DNA from: CBDBND01 sp965262665
GTDB taxonomy: Bacteria > Pseudomonadota > Alphaproteobacteria > Rhodospirillales > Rhodospirillaceae
Length of the DNA: 64,000 nt
Assembly: GCA_965262665.1 (NCBI GenBank)
Contig: CBDHFR010000004.1
Coordinates: 930,001 to 994,000 of the forward strand
Direction of reading: 5' to 3'
Below are positions 8,678 through 16,886 of this stretch, in pieces (position 1 is the stretch's first letter; each line of letters begins with the position of its first letter). The notes under the pieces were generated by a model. It had not been told where the DNA came from and did not search any database. It saw nothing but the letters and a program-made list of their open reading frames with translations. The translations under genes and the position numbers were made by a program.

Positions 8678-8893
8678 TACCCAATTACTCGGTACTGATC
8701 GTGTGCGATGACACGAAAGTTGTCGGTAACGGTGTCTCGGATTGTTTCCTATTCCCGGGGCAGGGTTTGGTTGAAGAACCCGAAGATGGCCTCGGTGAAC
8801 TGTCGGAAATCGGGATAAAACCGGTTGTGCGTCACATGCCGGTCAACGGCGGAGCAAAATCAGCCCAGTTGGGCGGCGTAAAACCAGTCCATT
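8678..8893 (-). pseudogene. degenerate transposase C-terminus (IS630-like)
   Basis: Reading the minus strand from about 8893 gives DRHVTHNRFYPDFRQF, then FNQTLPRE, a TAG stop, and ETIRDTVTDNFRVIAHDQYR to a final stop at 8678-8680. The RDTVTDNFRVI block is familiar from the C-terminal end of one group of IS630-type DDE transposases. A second internal stop (LG*FC) lies upstream. No inverted repeats or start were found, so this is a broken tail. Family assignment is from memory of the motif. Confidence 0.5.
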
Positions 8894-9049
8894 TTATGTG
8901 ATGCCGAAGGCGTTGTTGCGGGTTGTCCCGGTAGTGCATGGGAGGGACCCGCGCGGCTTTGCGTAGCGTTTCGCGTGTGCGAAGCGAAGGCGTGTGGGCG
9001 GTGCCTGTGTACCCACCGGGTCAACGCCGGCCTCGGTGTTAGATACCGA

Positions 9050-9320
9050 TCAGCTGCGGCCGGCTGTTTGTTGTTTTCTTCGGCTCTGGTTGAGCCGGTA
9101 GCTGTCGCCGTTCATTTCCAGAATATGGACATGGTGGGTCAGGCGATCGAGCAGCGCGCCGGTCAGGCGCTCGGAACCGAATATTTCCGTCCATTCGTCG
9201 AACGGCAAGTTCGAGGTGATGACGATTGCGCCCCGTTCGTAACGTTGGCTGAACACTTCGAAGAGGAGTTCGGCGCCGGTCTTTGAGAGCGGCACGAAGC
9301 CGAGTTCTTCGATAATCAGC
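9050..9320 (-). pseudogene. istB: IS21-family IstB ATPase, C-terminal fragment
   Basis: The minus strand encodes LLIIEELGFVPLSKTGAELL, then VFSQRYERGAIVITSNLPF, RLTGALLDRLTHHVHILEMN and a Ser/Arg/Lys/Gln tail ending at 9050. This is the second half of IstB, from the Walker B-like LLIIDE strand through the LLDRLTHH sensor region. The Walker A half is absent. At about 9320 the sequence switches abruptly to the tail of an IS630 transposase on the other strand. A non-functional remnant. Confidence 0.75.
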
Positions 9321-9473
9321 AGACCTACCTGTCGCACCGCGTCTTCGACAGTTACGAAGACATCGTCGATGCGGCGTGTCACGCCTGGAACAAGCTCATC
9401 GACAAGCCCTGGAAAATCATGTCGATTGGTATGCGCAAATGGGCACACGAAGGTCAAATTCAATGACCGTTGG
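9321..9473 (+). pseudogene. IS630-family transposase tail, copy 1 of 3
   Basis: The plus-strand frame gives RQTYLSHRVFDSYEDIVDAA then CHAWNKLIDKPWKIMSIGMR and KWAHEGQIQ, with TGA at 9464-9466. The element end GTTGGTAT closes at 9473. The same tail, nearly identical, occurs at 15352-15871 (minus) and in the 34.8-35.05 kb element (plus). Only the last 48 codons remain here, so it is inactive. It is joined head-on to an IstB fragment at 9320/9321. Confidence 0.8.
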
Positions 9474-9594
9474 TATAAATTCAGGCCGAATCAATGATTC
9501 CAGGTATATTGGACGTCGTCGTTTGCCTTATTTCTGCCGTGCCGTACCATTAACGAGCGTCTCAAAGCGCCTGCTGGCTCACTCTTTCCAAGTG

Positions 9595-11076
9595 ATGAAT
9601 GCGATGAAACGTCTCTCTTCTTTTCAACCGTTTGCTATCTTTTGTATCTCACTGATTGTGCTCTTCATCTGGAGCACTGTATCGACATCTGGTTGGGCCC
9701 AAACACCGCTGGATGTACGTGTTTTGAATGACCGGTTGGACCGCATCGAAGGCCAACTCCGTGGCCTGCAAATACAGTCACCCGAGACCCAAGCCCAGAT
9801 GCCTGCCTCACCAGAAGAAACGGGAATGCCCGTGCCAACGCTCCCTACTGATGTGGCAAGCCGGCTGCAAGTCAGGGTTCTGCAAATGGAACGGTTGGTC
9901 GAAACACTGACAGGCCAGTTTGAACAAACCCAGTTTGAAGTGTCGCAAATGCGGGCTCAAATTCAGCAGTTGTCCAATGATGTGTCTTACCGTTTGGCCG
10001 TTCTCGAACAAGCGGCTGGTGTTTCGTCAGCTGTTGCCGCGCCTACAACAGCTCCCATGACCGGATTAAACACCCCAGGAACGGCTGGTGCTAATGTCAC
10101 CGGTGTTGGACCGACGGCACTTCAAATCCAGCCTCAAACAGTGGTTGGAAGTGCGGCCCCCCACGGATTTAGTCAGCCTCAAATGCCGCCAGCGCAAGCT
10201 GTGACTACGCCGACCGCTCCCACCCGCGTTGCACCGCCAATGGACGTCGCGGGTAGGGTGGCAGCGGATCTCAGCATACCCATGTCCAGCCCGGTGCAAC
10301 CCCAACCTCAAATGGGTTCTCAGCCACCCATCACGTCATCGCCCGATTCAATGATCGCACCCGCATCGGCTGTGCCGCCTCAATCCCTGGCACCAGGACT
10401 GACACCTGCCGGTACTCAGCTCTTGGCACCGGGGGGAGAGTTGACTGCGCCTCGGCAATCTGGACCCGTAAATCAAGGCAATACCTTCGGGGTTGTTCGC
10501 ACGGACGAAACTGGCAATGTGTTGCCGCCCTCTGCTGAAGCCTTAGCCCGGCCCGTTCAGCCCATGACGCAACAACCGGCTGTCGCGGCACCACCCCGGA
10601 TCGCGGCGGCCCCGTCACCGGGTCCGGTTACTGCAGCACAGATCGGCACTGCTCCCAGTCCAATGGAAGTCATGGCGGCCTTGCCAGCGGGCACACCGCA
10701 AGAACAATACGACTATGCATTCAATGTTCTCCGGCAAGCGGACTATGTTCGGGCCGAGACAGCGTTGCGAATGTTCTTGGAAGCCAACCCAACGGACACG
10801 CTTGCCGGTAATGCTCAATACTGGTTGGGAGAAACGTTTTACGTCAGGGGCGACTTTGAACAGGCCGCTGTAGAATTCCTATCCGGTTATCAAACGTTTC
10901 CCAACAGCAACAAAGCGCCAGACAATCTGTTGAAGTTGGGGCTTTCCATGGCTCGGTTGGGTCAAACAGACGGAGCCTGTACGGCGTTGTCCCGTTTGGC
11001 GACAGAATATCCCGAAGCCAACGATACCATCCGCCGCCGGGCACAAACGGAACGCGCCCGTCTCACTTGCAGCTGA
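9595..11076 (+). CDS. cpoB: Tol-Pal system periplasmic coordinator CpoB (YbgF)
   Basis: A 493-residue YbgF/CpoB protein. A signal peptide (CISLIVLFIWSTVSTSGWA) is followed by a coiled-coil trimerisation stretch (LNDRLDRIEGQLRGLQ; VLQMERLVETLTGQFEQTQF), an unusually long Pro/Gln/Ala/Met-rich low-complexity linker (about residues 145-360), and C-terminal TPR repeats beginning near EQYDYAFNVLRQADY. CpoB couples peptidoglycan synthesis to Tol-driven outer-membrane constriction. The frame is open further upstream, but that part is IS630 sequence. In-frame starts at 9592 (GTG), 9595 and 9604 (ATG) are all possible and none has a strong ribosome-binding site. Any promoter shared with pal may have been disturbed by the IS debris upstream. 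Confidence 0.88.
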   Translation: MNAMKRLSSFQPFAIFCISLIVLFIWSTVSTSGWAQTPLDVRVLNDRLDRIEGQLRGLQIQSPETQAQMPASPEETGMPVPTLPTDVASRLQVRVLQMERLVETLTGQFEQTQFEVSQMRAQIQQLSNDVSYRLAVLEQAAGVSSAVAAPTTAPMTGLNTPGTAGANVTGVGPTALQIQPQTVVGSAAPHGFSQPQMPPAQAVTTPTAPTRVAPPMDVAGRVAADLSIPMSSPVQPQPQMGSQPPITSSPDSMIAPASAVPPQSLAPGLTPAGTQLLAPGGELTAPRQSGPVNQGNTFGVVRTDETGNVLPPSAEALARPVQPMTQQPAVAAPPRIAAAPSPGPVTAAQIGTAPSPMEVMAALPAGTPQEQYDYAFNVLRQADYVRAETALRMFLEANPTDTLAGNAQYWLGETFYVRGDFEQAAVEFLSGYQTFPNSNKAPDNLLKLGLSMARLGQTDGACTALSRLATEYPEANDTIRRRAQTERARLTCS

Positions 11077-11077
11077 C

Positions 11078-12127
11078 ATGACAGCCATTCAAAACACGAG
11101 CGACGGACCGGCTGTGGGTTCACCCATTTCCAGCGCTGCGTTCGCAGTGCTGATGCAACCGCTTGGATCATTTCAACAGGGCGAGACCATTGCCATTGCA
11201 GTATCCGGTGGACCGGACAGTATGGCGCTGACACGGTTAGCCCAAGAATGGGCTGAAGACTGCGGACTCAGTCTCGTCGGCCTCACCGTCGATCATCGTC
11301 TGCGGCCTCAAGCCAAACGTGAGGCAGAACAGGTCAGCGATTGGTACATGGGTCTCGGCTTGGACCACCACATCCTGGTATGGGACGAAGGCCGCAGGGT
11401 CGGCCAATTGGACCGCAGCCCCCAGGCGGCGGCGCGGGAAGCCCGCTTTGATTTGATGAGCAGCTGGTGCCGGGAACACGGCGTGCAGACCCTTCTCGTC
11501 GCGCATCATGCCGACGATCAGGTAGAGACGTTTGTACAGCGCCTCCTGCGCGGGTCGGGGGTCGACGGTCTGGCGGCCATGGCGGCGAAAACGCTTCGTC
11601 AGGACGTCCAGGTCGTCCGTCCTCTTCTCGACCGTTCAAAGGCTGACCTTGTGGCAACGTGCCAGGCTCACCAACAGTCTTGGATTGAAGATCCCTCGAA
11701 TGAGGACGAACAGTTTTCACGTGTGCGCGTCCGCAAACTATTGGCGGCACTCGAAATGGAAGGCCTCAACAGCGAACGCCTGCTCGACACAGTCGGTCAC
11801 ATGCAACGTGTTAAGGAAGCAATTGATCATGCCGTCGGCCAGGTTTTTGAAGAGGCCGAAAGACCGTCCGAAGCTGGTACGCTGACATTGGATTTATCTG
11901 TTCTCATGGCTGCACCGGAAGAAGTGGGATTGCGGTGTCTGGCCCGCTGTCTGTGCCAAATTTCAGGCGCGAATTATCCGCCGCGTTTTGATCGTTTGTC
12001 GCGCCTGTACCATGCTCTGGGCACCACGGATTGGTCGGACCGGACCTTACATGGCTGTCAGATGCGCGTATCGGATGCCGTCGTTACGATCACGCCGGAA
12101 GCCACAGAACGGCAGAATTTTGGGTGA
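11078..12127 (+). CDS. tilS: tRNA(Ile)-lysidine synthetase TilS
   Basis: A 349-residue N-type PP-loop ATPase. The P-loop IAVSGGPDSMAL lies at about residues 41-52, and the family markers DHRLRPQAKREA, AHHADDQVET and LRGSGVDGLAAM follow. TilS attaches lysine to C34 of tRNA-Ile(CAU), changing both codon and charging specificity, and is essential in most bacteria. It starts one base after the cpoB stop. It is shorter than E. coli TilS, lacking much of the C-terminal domain, as in many alphaproteobacteria. The order pal-cpoB-tilS-ftsH is a conserved class feature. Confidence 0.93.
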   Translation: MTAIQNTSDGPAVGSPISSAAFAVLMQPLGSFQQGETIAIAVSGGPDSMALTRLAQEWAEDCGLSLVGLTVDHRLRPQAKREAEQVSDWYMGLGLDHHILVWDEGRRVGQLDRSPQAAAREARFDLMSSWCREHGVQTLLVAHHADDQVETFVQRLLRGSGVDGLAAMAAKTLRQDVQVVRPLLDRSKADLVATCQAHQQSWIEDPSNEDEQFSRVRVRKLLAALEMEGLNSERLLDTVGHMQRVKEAIDHAVGQVFEEAERPSEAGTLTLDLSVLMAAPEEVGLRCLARCLCQISGANYPPRFDRLSRLYHALGTTDWSDRTLHGCQMRVSDAVVTITPEATERQNFG

Positions 12128-12256
12128 TTCACGGCAATTGTAATAAAGTTAGCGGGGCACAAAAACCGTTCCTGAAAAACTCGCACCGTAAACTGTTCAT
12201 TGTTCCCTGCTTGCTTTGAGGGGCATGCACCTATTTAATCTGGACATCAGGGACTT

Positions 12257-12319
12257 ATGGCCGCTAACCAACACTCTAATCGTGAGCAGCGGCAAAACGC
12301 GAAAAAGGATGTGGCGTGA
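12257..12319 (+). CDS. possible 20-codon leader ORF overlapping ftsH
   Basis: In the 188-base tilS-ftsH gap, ATG at 12257 opens MAANQHSNREQRQNAKKDVA, and its TGA (12317-12319) overlaps the GTG start of ftsH as GTGA. A CAGGGA stretch lies 4-9 bases upstream of the ATG. The peptide is very polar and resembles no family I know. Its exact overlap with the next start would couple ftsH translation to it. It may equally be chance, as no coding statistics are possible on 20 codons. Confidence 0.3.
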   Translation: MAANQHSNREQRQNAKKDVA

Positions 12320-14247
12320 ACATTAGTCGAAACTTGATTCTGTGGGTCATCATTCTGGTCTTGATTGTGGCCCTCTTTAACCTGTTCCAGGCCCCAGCAT
12401 CGCGTGCGCCCAGCCGTGAATTGTCGTTCACGGAATTCATGGCGTCTGTTGAAGGGAATGAGGTCAACAGCGTCACCATTCAAGGCAATAACATTACGGG
12501 CAAGACCCGTGATGGAAGCCAGTTCCGCACCTACGCGCCCGAGGATCCCTCTTTGGTTATGACACTCCGGTCCAACGGTGTAGACATCAAGGCCGTTCCC
12601 CGCAGCGATGGCGAAACCACGTTGTGGAGCATTCTGATCTCCTGGTTCCCCATGCTGCTGCTCATCGGCGTGTGGATCTTCTTCATGCGCCAAATGCAGG
12701 GTGGTGGTGGCAAAGCTATGGGCTTCGGCAAGTCGCGGGCCAAACTACTGACCGAAAGGCAGGGCCGAGTCACCTTTGAAGACGTCGCCGGCATAGACGA
12801 GGCCAAGCAGGAACTGGAAGAAGTGGTCGAGTTTCTGCGCGACCCGGCCAAGTTCCAAAGACTTGGCGGCAAGATCCCGAAAGGGGTGCTTCTGGTTGGT
12901 CCGCCGGGAACCGGCAAAACGTTGTTGGCGCGCTCCATTGCCGGCGAGGCCAACGTACCGTTCTTCACCATCTCGGGTTCTGATTTCGTTGAGATGTTTG
13001 TCGGCGTTGGTGCCAGCCGAGTACGCGACATGTTCGAGCAAGGTAAAAAGAACGCACCTTGCATCATCTTTATCGATGAAATAGATGCGGTGGGTCGTCA
13101 TCGCGGTGCGGGTCTCGGCGGTGGCAACGACGAACGTGAACAGACACTAAACCAATTGCTGGTTGAGATGGACGGCTTCGAAGCCAATGAAGGCGTCATT
13201 CTCATCGCGGCGACGAACAGACCTGATGTGCTCGATCCCGCGTTGCTGCGTCCTGGCCGGTTTGACCGTCAAGTTGTCGTACCCAATCCTGATATCATCG
13301 GCCGGAAAAAAATTCTCAAAGTGCACACGAGCAAGACGCCGATGTCTCCGGAAGTGGACCTCAAGATCATTGCCCGCGGCACCCCCGGGTTCTCCGGCGC
13401 AGACCTCGCCAACCTGGTGAACGAAGCAGCGTTATTGGCAGCTCGTAAAGCCAAGCGTGTCGTCACCATGCTTGAGTTCGAGGAAGCTAAAGATAAAGTC
13501 ATGATGGGCGCTGAACGGCGCTCCATGGTGATGACCGAGGATGAGAAAAAGCTCACCGCTTATCATGAAGCAGGTCATGCGCTGATCATGATGCACGCGG
13601 AAGGACATGAGCCGTTACACAAGGTGACCATCATCCCACGTGGCAGGGCGCTGGGCGTCACCATGTTCCTGCCCGAGCGGGACAAGTACAGCCAGTCAAT
13701 CACCGAACTGAAAGCCATGATCGCAAGTCTGTTCGGCGGACGCGTGGCAGAGGAAATGATTTTCGGTGAGGAGAAGGTCACCACCGGCGCGTCCGACGAT
13801 ATCAAACGCGCGACAGAAATTGCACGCCGCATGGTCACCGAGTTCGGTTTCTCGGAAAGACTAGGACCGCTGCGCTACAACGCCGATCAGGAAGAGGTGT
13901 TCCTCGGCCATTCGGTTGCCCAGCAGAAAAACGTCTCCGACAAGACAGCTGAGTTGATCGATCAAGAAGTCAGGCGGTTCGTCGAAGAAGGCGAGGCGAC
14001 AGCGCGCAAAATTCTGGACGCACATCAGGACGACCTTGAAGTTATTGCCAAAGGTCTGCTCGAATACGAAACCCTGTCCCGCGAAGAGATCGACAAACTG
14101 TTGCGTGGCGAGACCATCGACAAGTCCGAAAAACCAACATCCCGGCCGCGGCCTCCGGGACGTAGGACATCAGTCCCGACTACGGATTCCGGTGATGAAG
14201 AGCCAGACTCCGGCGGTCTTGAGCCAGAGCCGCAACCCAACACGTGA
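12316..14247 (+). CDS. ftsH: ATP-dependent zinc metalloprotease FtsH
   Basis: A 643-residue membrane AAA+ protease. An N-terminal helix (LILWVIILVLIVALFNLF, about 5-24) and a second helix (about 98-117, STLWSILISWFPMLLLIGVW) flank the periplasmic domain. Walker A GPPGTGKT is at 195-202, Walker B IIFIDEID near 252, the second region of homology ATNRPDVLDPALLRPGRFDR follows, and the zinc motif HEAGH is at 417-421. The C-terminus is Pro/Ser-rich. It degrades misfolded membrane proteins and regulators such as LpxC or sigma-32. The start is GTG behind AAGGA; the stop overlaps folP by 4 bases. Confidence 0.97.
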   Translation: MNISRNLILWVIILVLIVALFNLFQAPASRAPSRELSFTEFMASVEGNEVNSVTIQGNNITGKTRDGSQFRTYAPEDPSLVMTLRSNGVDIKAVPRSDGETTLWSILISWFPMLLLIGVWIFFMRQMQGGGGKAMGFGKSRAKLLTERQGRVTFEDVAGIDEAKQELEEVVEFLRDPAKFQRLGGKIPKGVLLVGPPGTGKTLLARSIAGEANVPFFTISGSDFVEMFVGVGASRVRDMFEQGKKNAPCIIFIDEIDAVGRHRGAGLGGGNDEREQTLNQLLVEMDGFEANEGVILIAATNRPDVLDPALLRPGRFDRQVVVPNPDIIGRKKILKVHTSKTPMSPEVDLKIIARGTPGFSGADLANLVNEAALLAARKAKRVVTMLEFEEAKDKVMMGAERRSMVMTEDEKKLTAYHEAGHALIMMHAEGHEPLHKVTIIPRGRALGVTMFLPERDKYSQSITELKAMIASLFGGRVAEEMIFGEEKVTTGASDDIKRATEIARRMVTEFGFSERLGPLRYNADQEEVFLGHSVAQQKNVSDKTAELIDQEVRRFVEEGEATARKILDAHQDDLEVIAKGLLEYETLSREEIDKLLRGETIDKSEKPTSRPRPPGRRTSVPTTDSGDEEPDSGGLEPEPQPNT

Positions 14248-15368
14248 CGACTTCCGTTTCGGGTCTTCCCGCGCCGAAAGATCTTGATGCCGTCGAGCCG
14301 TCGGACGTCACCCTGCTGCCGCGCGGATTGGTGACAGGTGACTTGGCGAACACACTCATTGATAACGGACAAGCCTTTCGTCTGTGTGGCAGGGCATTGG
14401 GTTTTACTGCCATCGAAGTCGTGATCCAATCCGCCGGCGACATCAACCGTCATGCTTGTTCGGTCACCGCCTTCGATCCTTGGCGACGGGTAATAAACAC
14501 ACCACTTAAGAACCTCGTGTCGGCGCGTTTGGATGTTCTCGCAGCTCCCCGCGTACCCTTTGCCGGTCTCGCCATGGACCGCACTCAGATCATGGGCATC
14601 ATCAATGTCACACCGGACAGTTTTTCCGACGGTGGTGATCACGCCACGTCGAATGCGGCGATTGCGCACGGCGTTATGCTCGCCGAACAAGGCGGGGACA
14701 TTCTAGATGTCGGCGGAGAATCCACCCGCCCGGGTGCGGACCCCGTGTCTCCTGAGGAAGAGCAGCGCCGGGTTCTGTCGGTGGTTCGGGCTTTGGCGGA
14801 GAAGGGGCTAAAGGTTTCCATCGACACCCGCCATGCGTCGACAATGGATTTGGCGCTCGATTCAGGTGCCGCCATCGTTAACGACGTTACCGCGCTGACC
14901 GGCGATCCCAACGCTATGAACGTTGTGGTCAAAAGAAAAGCGCCGGTTGTCCTGATGCACATGTTGGGCCAACCACAGACCATGCAGTCTAACCCAACCT
15001 ATACGTGGGCGCCTGCGGACATTTTTGATGTGTTGGCTGGGCGCGTGCAGACCTGTGTCGGCGATGGTGTTGATAAGAGCAATCTATGTATCGATCCAGG
15101 AATTGGCTTCGGGAAAACCGATGACCACAATCTCGAAATACTCGATGGACTGACGCTGTTGCACGGACTGGGGTGCCCCGTGATGGTCGGCGCTTCTCGC
15201 AAGAGTTTTATCGGTCGTCTGAGCCAGACCAAGAATCCCAAGCATCGTCTTACCGGTTCCTTGGCGGCTGCCGTTACCGCTGCACGCCGGGGCGTCCAAA
15301 TTCTCAGAGTTCATGACGTGGCGGAAACACGCCAAGCGCTGACGATTGCTCATACCAACGGTCATTGA
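14244..15368 (+). CDS. folP: dihydropteroate synthase, last codons and stop supplied by an IS630 end
   Basis: A 374-residue protein with a DHPS TIM barrel from about residue 112. Family motifs are MGIINVTPDSFSDGG, LDVGGESTRPGADPVS, SIDTRHAST, NDVTAL, DPGIGFGKT and GASRKSFIG. It condenses pABA with DHPP in folate synthesis. About 110 N-terminal residues precede the barrel, a longer form common in alphaproteobacteria. GTG start, overlapping ftsH. The 3' end is altered: from 15352 on the sequence is the terminal repeat of an IS630 element, so the final THR-ASN-GLY-HIS codons and TGA come from the IS. The barrel motifs up to ILRVHDVAETRQAL are intact, so function is probably kept. Confidence 0.93.
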   Translation: MTTSVSGLPAPKDLDAVEPSDVTLLPRGLVTGDLANTLIDNGQAFRLCGRALGFTAIEVVIQSAGDINRHACSVTAFDPWRRVINTPLKNLVSARLDVLAAPRVPFAGLAMDRTQIMGIINVTPDSFSDGGDHATSNAAIAHGVMLAEQGGDILDVGGESTRPGADPVSPEEEQRRVLSVVRALAEKGLKVSIDTRHASTMDLALDSGAAIVNDVTALTGDPNAMNVVVKRKAPVVLMHMLGQPQTMQSNPTYTWAPADIFDVLAGRVQTCVGDGVDKSNLCIDPGIGFGKTDDHNLEILDGLTLLHGLGCPVMVGASRKSFIGRLSQTKNPKHRLTGSLAAAVTAARRGVQILRVHDVAETRQALTIAHTNGH

Positions 15369-15871
15369 ATTTGACCTTCGTGTGCCCATTTGCGCATACC
15401 AATCGACATGATTTTCGAGGGCTTGTCGATGAGCTTGTTCCAGGCGTGGCATGCCGCATCGACGATGTCTTCGTAACTGTCGAAGACGCGGTTCGACAGG
15501 TAGGTCTGGCGCAGGTACTGCCAGATGTTTTCGGCCGGGTTCGGCTCCGGCGATCTGGGCGGCAGGAACAGCGGCGTGATGTTGTCGGGGAACTCCAATT
15601 CGGTGGTGGTGTGCCAGCCGGCGCGGTCCATGAGGAGGACGGCGTGTGAGCCGTCGGCGACGGTGCGGCTAATCTCTTCGAGATGGGCCGGCATGGCATG
15701 GGTGTCGGCGAACGGCATCGCCACGGCCGCACCGGTACCGCGCGCCGGGCAGACGGCGCCGAACAGATAGGCGCTCTGGTAGCGCTGGTCCTTGGGCTGA
15801 CGCGGACGGCTGCCGGTGCGCGCCCACTGCCGGACGATGCCGTTCTTCTGGCCAAGGCGCATCTCGTCTTG
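15352..15871 (-). mobile_element. IS630-family element, 5'-truncated, copy 2 of 3
   Basis: The minus-strand frame (stop 15362-15364) encodes about 170 residues of an IS630/Tc1-type DDE transposase: QDEMRLGQ (first Asp), VLLMDRAGWHTTTELEF (second Asp), FLPPRSPEPNPAENIWQYLR (final Glu), then the tail DSYEDIVDAACHAWNKLID. All three catalytic residues remain, but the N-terminal helix-turn-helix half is missing because IS5-family sequence begins at 15872, immediately before QDE. Its outer end (ATACCAACGG, 15352) lies inside the 3' end of folP. No N-terminal half occurs on the far side of the IS5 copy, so a deletion accompanied or followed the IS5 event. Confidence 0.85.
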
Positions 15872-16788
15872 CCTTAGAGTCGGTTTCGAAAGTCATGCGG
15901 CTCGGGCCAATCTGCGGACGAGGAGCATGACGGAGGCGGCGTAGAGGAAGGCGCGGGCCGAGGCGATGGTGGCCTCGAAGTCCTTTGCCAGTCGCCGGTT
16001 GCGGTTGATCCAGGCGAAGAAGCGCTCCACGACCCAGCGGCGCGGTTGGACGGCGAAGCCGACCTGATCGGGGCTTTTGCGCACGATCTCGACGGCGATC
16101 ATGGTGGCCGTGGCGACCTTCTCGCCGGCGTAGCCGCTGTCGGCAAAGACCTTCTCGATGAACGGAAACGAGCCGCGTGAGGCGCACAGCAGCGGCCCGC
16201 CACCATCGCGGTCCTGGATACTCGCCGGATGCGCCTCGAGCACGAGGCCGCGCCCGTCGGTGTCGACCAGCGCGTGGCGCTTGCGCCCCTTGATCTTCTT
16301 GCCCGCATCGTAGCCGCGGGGGCCACCAGCCTCGGTCGTCTTGACGCTCTGGCTGTCGATAATCGCGCCGCTCGGGCTGGCCTCGCGTCCGACCCGCTCG
16401 CGATCGGCCATGACCAGAAAGTGGTTGATCTTCTCAAGGAGGCCGTCGTCGCGGAACTTAGCGAACCAGCGATAGATCGTGCCCCACGGTGGTAAATCGC
16501 TTGGCAGCAAGCGCCAAGGGCAGCCAGCCCGCATCACGTAGAAAATGCCGTTGACGATCTCTCGCATCGGCCATGACCGGGGCCGTCCCGTGCCATGAGC
16601 CGGAGGCAAATGAGGCTCGATCACAACCCACTCCGCAGCGGTCAAATCAGTCTGATAACGCAGCGCCTTGCGGCTATGCTGCTCTCGGGTGGTCGGCGTC
16701 CACATGGCGGCTCCAGATCGGTTTCAGCAACCTTCCTGGAATCACATCGACACCGGCCACTCAACCCCTTTCGAAACGGCCTCTAAGG
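15872..16788 (-). mobile_element. IS5-family insertion sequence, apparently complete
   Basis: About 917 bp bounded by 21-bp imperfect inverted repeats: CCTTAGAGTCGG... at 15872-15892, and its complement ...CCTCTAAGG at 16768-16788, matching at 19 of 21 positions. It carries one full-length transposase on the minus strand. I could not define an unambiguous target duplication. It lies between a truncated IS630 copy and the glmM upstream region and appears to be the best-preserved mobile element in the window. Confidence 0.88.
15893..16705 (-). CDS. IS5-family transposase
   Basis: A 270-residue DDE transposase. An N-terminal DUF4096-like domain (LTAAEWVVIEPHLPP, GCPWRLLPSDLPPWGTIYRW) leads to the catalytic region: AIIDSQSVKTTEAGG (first Asp), FADSGYAGEK (second Asp), and WVVERFFAWINRNRRLAKDFE (Glu in the VVERFFAWI signature). 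Length and all motifs are complete, with a stop near the left repeat and the start about 60 bases inside the right repeat, so it could be active. This layout matches single-ORF IS5-family transposases (IS427/IS1031-like groups). Base use is GC-richer than neighbouring genes, consistent with recent arrival. Confidence 0.92.
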   Translation of the reverse strand: MWTPTTREQHSRKALRYQTDLTAAEWVVIEPHLPPAHGTGRPRSWPMREIVNGIFYVMRAGCPWRLLPSDLPPWGTIYRWFAKFRDDGLLEKINHFLVMADRERVGREASPSGAIIDSQSVKTTEAGGPRGYDAGKKIKGRKRHALVDTDGRGLVLEAHPASIQDRDGGGPLLCASRGSFPFIEKVFADSGYAGEKVATATMIAVEIVRKSPDQVGFAVQPRRWVVERFFAWINRNRRLAKDFEATIASARAFLYAASVMLLVRRLARAA

Positions 16789-16822
16789 CACCACTATCAA
16801 TAAAGGCCTGAGTCGCGGTAGA

Positions 16823-16850
16823 TTGAACCGGTGTCCGTTTAAGGTATCTA
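16823..16850 (+). promoter_or_regulatory. weak candidate promoter for glmM
   Basis: TTGAAC (16823-16828), a 16-base spacer and TATCTA (16845-16850) lie 37 bases upstream of the glmM ATG. Matches to consensus are poor (4/6 and 3/6). The reason to note it is context: IS630 and IS5 sequence now separates folP from glmM, so glmM and thiD need a start of transcription here or from the IS. Confidence 0.25.
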
Positions 16851-16886
16851 TGAGACGGGCCACACAGATTTAGGACCACCAAACCC

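Noticed and set aside
9376..9594. Upstream extension of the cpoB frame by 73 codons
   Set aside because: This part is antisense or out-of-frame IS630 tail sequence. The signal peptide begins at the ATG cluster 9592-9604.
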